Origin: Colimorpha sp034178965
GTDB lineage: Bacteria > Bacteroidota > Bacteroidia > Bacteroidales > P3
Assembly (NCBI GenBank): GCA_034178965.1
Contig: JAXFQM010000210.1
Span: 1-13,834, forward strand
Reading direction: 5' to 3'
DNA: 13,834 nt
Below, piece by piece: positions 11,642 through 13,834 of this stretch. A program made the position numbers and the translations under genes. A model generated the notes under the pieces. The model saw only the letters and a program-made list of their open reading frames with translations, made no database searches and was not told the origin of the DNA. The stretch's first letter is position 1; the number at the start of each line of letters is the position of its first letter.

Positions 11642-13834
11642 ATGCCCGAGAAACTCTCCCCCCTGCTGAGGCAATATGCCGAAATGAAAAAGAAATTCCC
11701 CGACGCAATGCTTCTGTTTCGCGTCGGCGATTTCTACGAGACTTATAATCAAGATGCAGTGCGGTCGGCGCAGGTTTTGGGCATCACGCTGACACGCAAG
11801 AGTTGCGGGGACCACAACTATGCTGAAATGGCTGGTTTCCCCTACCACGCTTTGGAACAATACCTTCCGCGGCTGGTGAAAGCAGGCATGAGGGTGGCCA
11901 TTTGCGAACAACTGGAAGACCCGAAGACTGCCAAGGGACTGGTGAAACGCGGCATCACCGAACTTGTGACGCCAGGCGTGAGTTACAACGACATGGTGCT
12001 GGAAGTAAAAGAAAACAACTTCCTTTGTGGGCTGCATCTCGATGACAAGTTGTCTGGCATAGCTTTCCTTGACGTGAGCACGGGGGAATTTTTCGCCGCA
12101 CAAGGCGATTTGGACTACATAGACAAACTGCTGCAAAACTTCCACCCAAGTGAAGTGGTGCTACAGCGGCAAAAACTACGCATGTTCCAGCAACGTTTCC
12201 CCGAAAGATACTACACATCCACCTTTGAAGACTGGGTGTTCACGCTTGACTACGCTACCGAAACACTGTTAAAACAATTTGGTACCACCAGTCTGAAAGG
12301 CTACGGCGTGGACGGACTAACCGCAGGCATAGTGGCCGCAGGGGCCGCACTACACTACCTGCAAGACACGCAACACAACCGCACACAGAACATAACCAGT
12401 CTTGCTCGCATAGAGGAAGACCGCTATGTGTGGTTAGACAAGTTCACGGAGCGCAACTTGGAACTCGTGCACAGTCCCCACCCCGATGCCAAGACACTGC
12501 TGGATGTGATAGACCAAACCGTAACCCCCATGGGCAGCCGGCTGCTGAAACGATGGACGGTGTTACCCTTGAAGAACCGCACTGAAATCGAAAAGCGGCT
12601 ATGTGTGGTGGACAACTTGGTGCGAGACGAAGGCCTGGCACGAACATTGCGCGAACGCCTGCACAGCATGGGCGACATGGAACGCTTGATAAGCAAGGTG
12701 GTGGTGAGACGCATCAACCCGCGCGAATTGATGCAACTGCGGCGTTCGCTGGCAGAAACGAAAGCGGTTAAAACACTGCTGGCATCGCAAAAACTTCCGA
12801 ACACATCGCTCTTGGCTCGCTTTGCCGAACAACTGAACCCTTGCGACGTCATCTGCGACAAAATAGGTCGCACCCTAACCAACGACCCGCCTGCGCGTGT
12901 GGACAAAGGTGGTGTGGTTGCCGACGGCGTGGACAACGAATTGGACGAACTGCGAAATATCTCGCACAACAGCCGTACGTACCTGAAAGAAATGCAGCAA
13001 CGCGAAAGCGACCGCACTGGTATCCCTAACCTAAAAGTGGGATTCAACAATGTTTTCGGCTACTACCTGGAGGTCACCAACAGTTACAAAGATAAGGCGC
13101 CCGCAGAGTGGGTGCGACGGCAAACGCTGACGGGCGGCGAGCGATACATTACGCCAGAACTGAAAGAATATGAACAAAAAATACTGGGAGCAGAGGAGCG
13201 CATAGCAGCCATCGAGGCTCGAATATACGAGCAACTGATGAGCCTGTTGATGGAATATGTGCAGCCCATACAATACAACGCACAACTAATGGCACAGATG
13301 GACTGCCTGCAAAGCTTTGCCGCCGTGGCTCTCGCTGGAAACTACTGCCGTCCAAAGTTGGTGGACGACAACATCATAGACATTAAGGAGGGCCGACATC
13401 CCGTGATAGAAACCCAACTACCCTTGGGCGAAAAATATGTGAGCAATAGTGTGCACCTCGACGGCGAACAGCAGCAAGTCGCCATCATCACGGGCCCCAA
13501 CATGAGCGGCAAAAGCGCCCTGCTGCGACAAACGGCGCTAATTGTGCTGCTAGCGCAAATAGGATGCTATTGCCCCGCCGATGCCGTTACCATGGGCATT
13601 GTTGACAAAATATTCACTCGCGTGGGCGCCAGCGACAATATAAGCAGTGGCGAAAGCACCTTCATGGTGGAGATGAACGAAACAGCCAGTATTCTGAACA
13701 ACGTGAGCGACCGTAGTTTGGTGCTGCTCGACGAGATTGGACGCGGCACAAGCACCTACGACGGTATCAGCATAGCCTGGGCCATAACGGAATACCTGCA
13801 CAATCTAAAGGACGGACGACCAAAGGTGATGTTT
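11642..13834 (+). CDS. mutS: DNA mismatch repair protein MutS, 3' end missing
   Basis: MutS binds mismatches and small loops and uses ATP to recruit MutL. The window holds 731 codons, open to the end; full-length proteins are about 850-900 residues. The mismatch-reading domain has the Phe-x-Glu motif in GDFYETY (F31, E33). Connector, core/lever and clamp regions follow. The ATPase domain has Walker A GPNMSGKS (618-625), a SSGESTFMVEMNE segment, and Walker B LVLLDE (D697, E698) followed by IGRGTSTYDG. The sequence ends at KVMF, before the His-containing switch and C-terminal helices. Presence of the Phe-x-Glu motif and lack of a Smr domain so far argue for MutS1, not MutS2. The start is the ATG at 11642, 8 nt after the metallopeptidase stop. 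Confidence 0.98.
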   Translation, partial: MPEKLSPLLRQYAEMKKKFPDAMLLFRVGDFYETYNQDAVRSAQVLGITLTRKSCGDHNYAEMAGFPYHALEQYLPRLVKAGMRVAICEQLEDPKTAKGLVKRGITELVTPGVSYNDMVLEVKENNFLCGLHLDDKLSGIAFLDVSTGEFFAAQGDLDYIDKLLQNFHPSEVVLQRQKLRMFQQRFPERYYTSTFEDWVFTLDYATETLLKQFGTTSLKGYGVDGLTAGIVAAGAALHYLQDTQHNRTQNITSLARIEEDRYVWLDKFTERNLELVHSPHPDAKTLLDVIDQTVTPMGSRLLKRWTVLPLKNRTEIEKRLCVVDNLVRDEGLARTLRERLHSMGDMERLISKVVVRRINPRELMQLRRSLAETKAVKTLLASQKLPNTSLLARFAEQLNPCDVICDKIGRTLTNDPPARVDKGGVVADGVDNELDELRNISHNSRTYLKEMQQRESDRTGIPNLKVGFNNVFGYYLEVTNSYKDKAPAEWVRRQTLTGGERYITPELKEYEQKILGAEERIAAIEARIYEQLMSLLMEYVQPIQYNAQLMAQMDCLQSFAAVALAGNYCRPKLVDDNIIDIKEGRHPVIETQLPLGEKYVSNSVHLDGEQQQVAIITGPNMSGKSALLRQTALIVLLAQIGCYCPADAVTMGIVDKIFTRVGASDNISSGESTFMVEMNETASILNNVSDRSLVLLDEIGRGTSTYDGISIAWAITEYLHNLKDGRPKVMF

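Overview
The window looks like chromosomal DNA from a Bacteroidota bacterium, most likely order Bacteroidales and perhaps Prevotellaceae-like (family placement is inference). Evidence: a TonB receptor with an N-terminal CarboxypepD_reg-like domain paired with a DUF4249 lipoprotein, a C10 cysteine protease ending in a type IX secretion (T9SS) sorting domain, a DUF3109 protein, and -7 boxes of the Bacteroidetes form TAnnTTTG instead of the E. coli -35/-10 type.

Minus-strand block (1..9306). Eight genes are closely packed and may form one long operon. In transcription order they are: C10 peptidase with T9SS tail; M16 zinc peptidase; six-TM voltage-gated K+ channel with a C-terminal zinc ribbon; TonB-dependent receptor; DUF4249 lipoprotein; 2-hydroxyacid dehydrogenase; DUF3109 protein; lspA (cut by the window start). 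Gaps are 15 nt, -20 nt (overlap), 62, 57, 2, -7 and -11 nt. A TACCTTTG -7 box lies just upstream of the C10 gene. The M16 gene has no ordinary start codon: homology begins at an ATC codon, in the same frame as the C10 gene and separated from its TAA by five codons.

Divergent intergenic region (9307..10508). No convincing CDS is present across about 1.2 kb. It does hold a perfect 24-bp inverted repeat (9852..9909), enclosed by a second imperfect helix (9826..9946). An intrinsic terminator on the + strand (10017..10037) follows. Genes on both sides point away from this region, so the terminator has no known gene to serve. This suggests an unannotated + strand structured RNA, the main candidate for something new here. 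The AT-rich remainder leads to a good Bacteroidetes promoter (10434..10464) for a tRNA-Gln(CUG) at 10509..10579, which has its own terminator.

Plus-strand block (10634..13834). A possible 53-codon small membrane-protein ORF comes first, then a YugP-family membrane zinc metallopeptidase. The mismatch-repair gene mutS follows after 8 nt and runs off the window end with 731 codons present. No CRISPR array, insertion sequence, integrase or rRNA gene was seen.

The left block mixes secreted proteolysis (C10), a second peptidase (M16), outer-membrane import (TonB receptor and DUF4249) and lipoprotein processing (lspA). A link between proteolysis and peptide uptake is plausible but is inference from gene order only.
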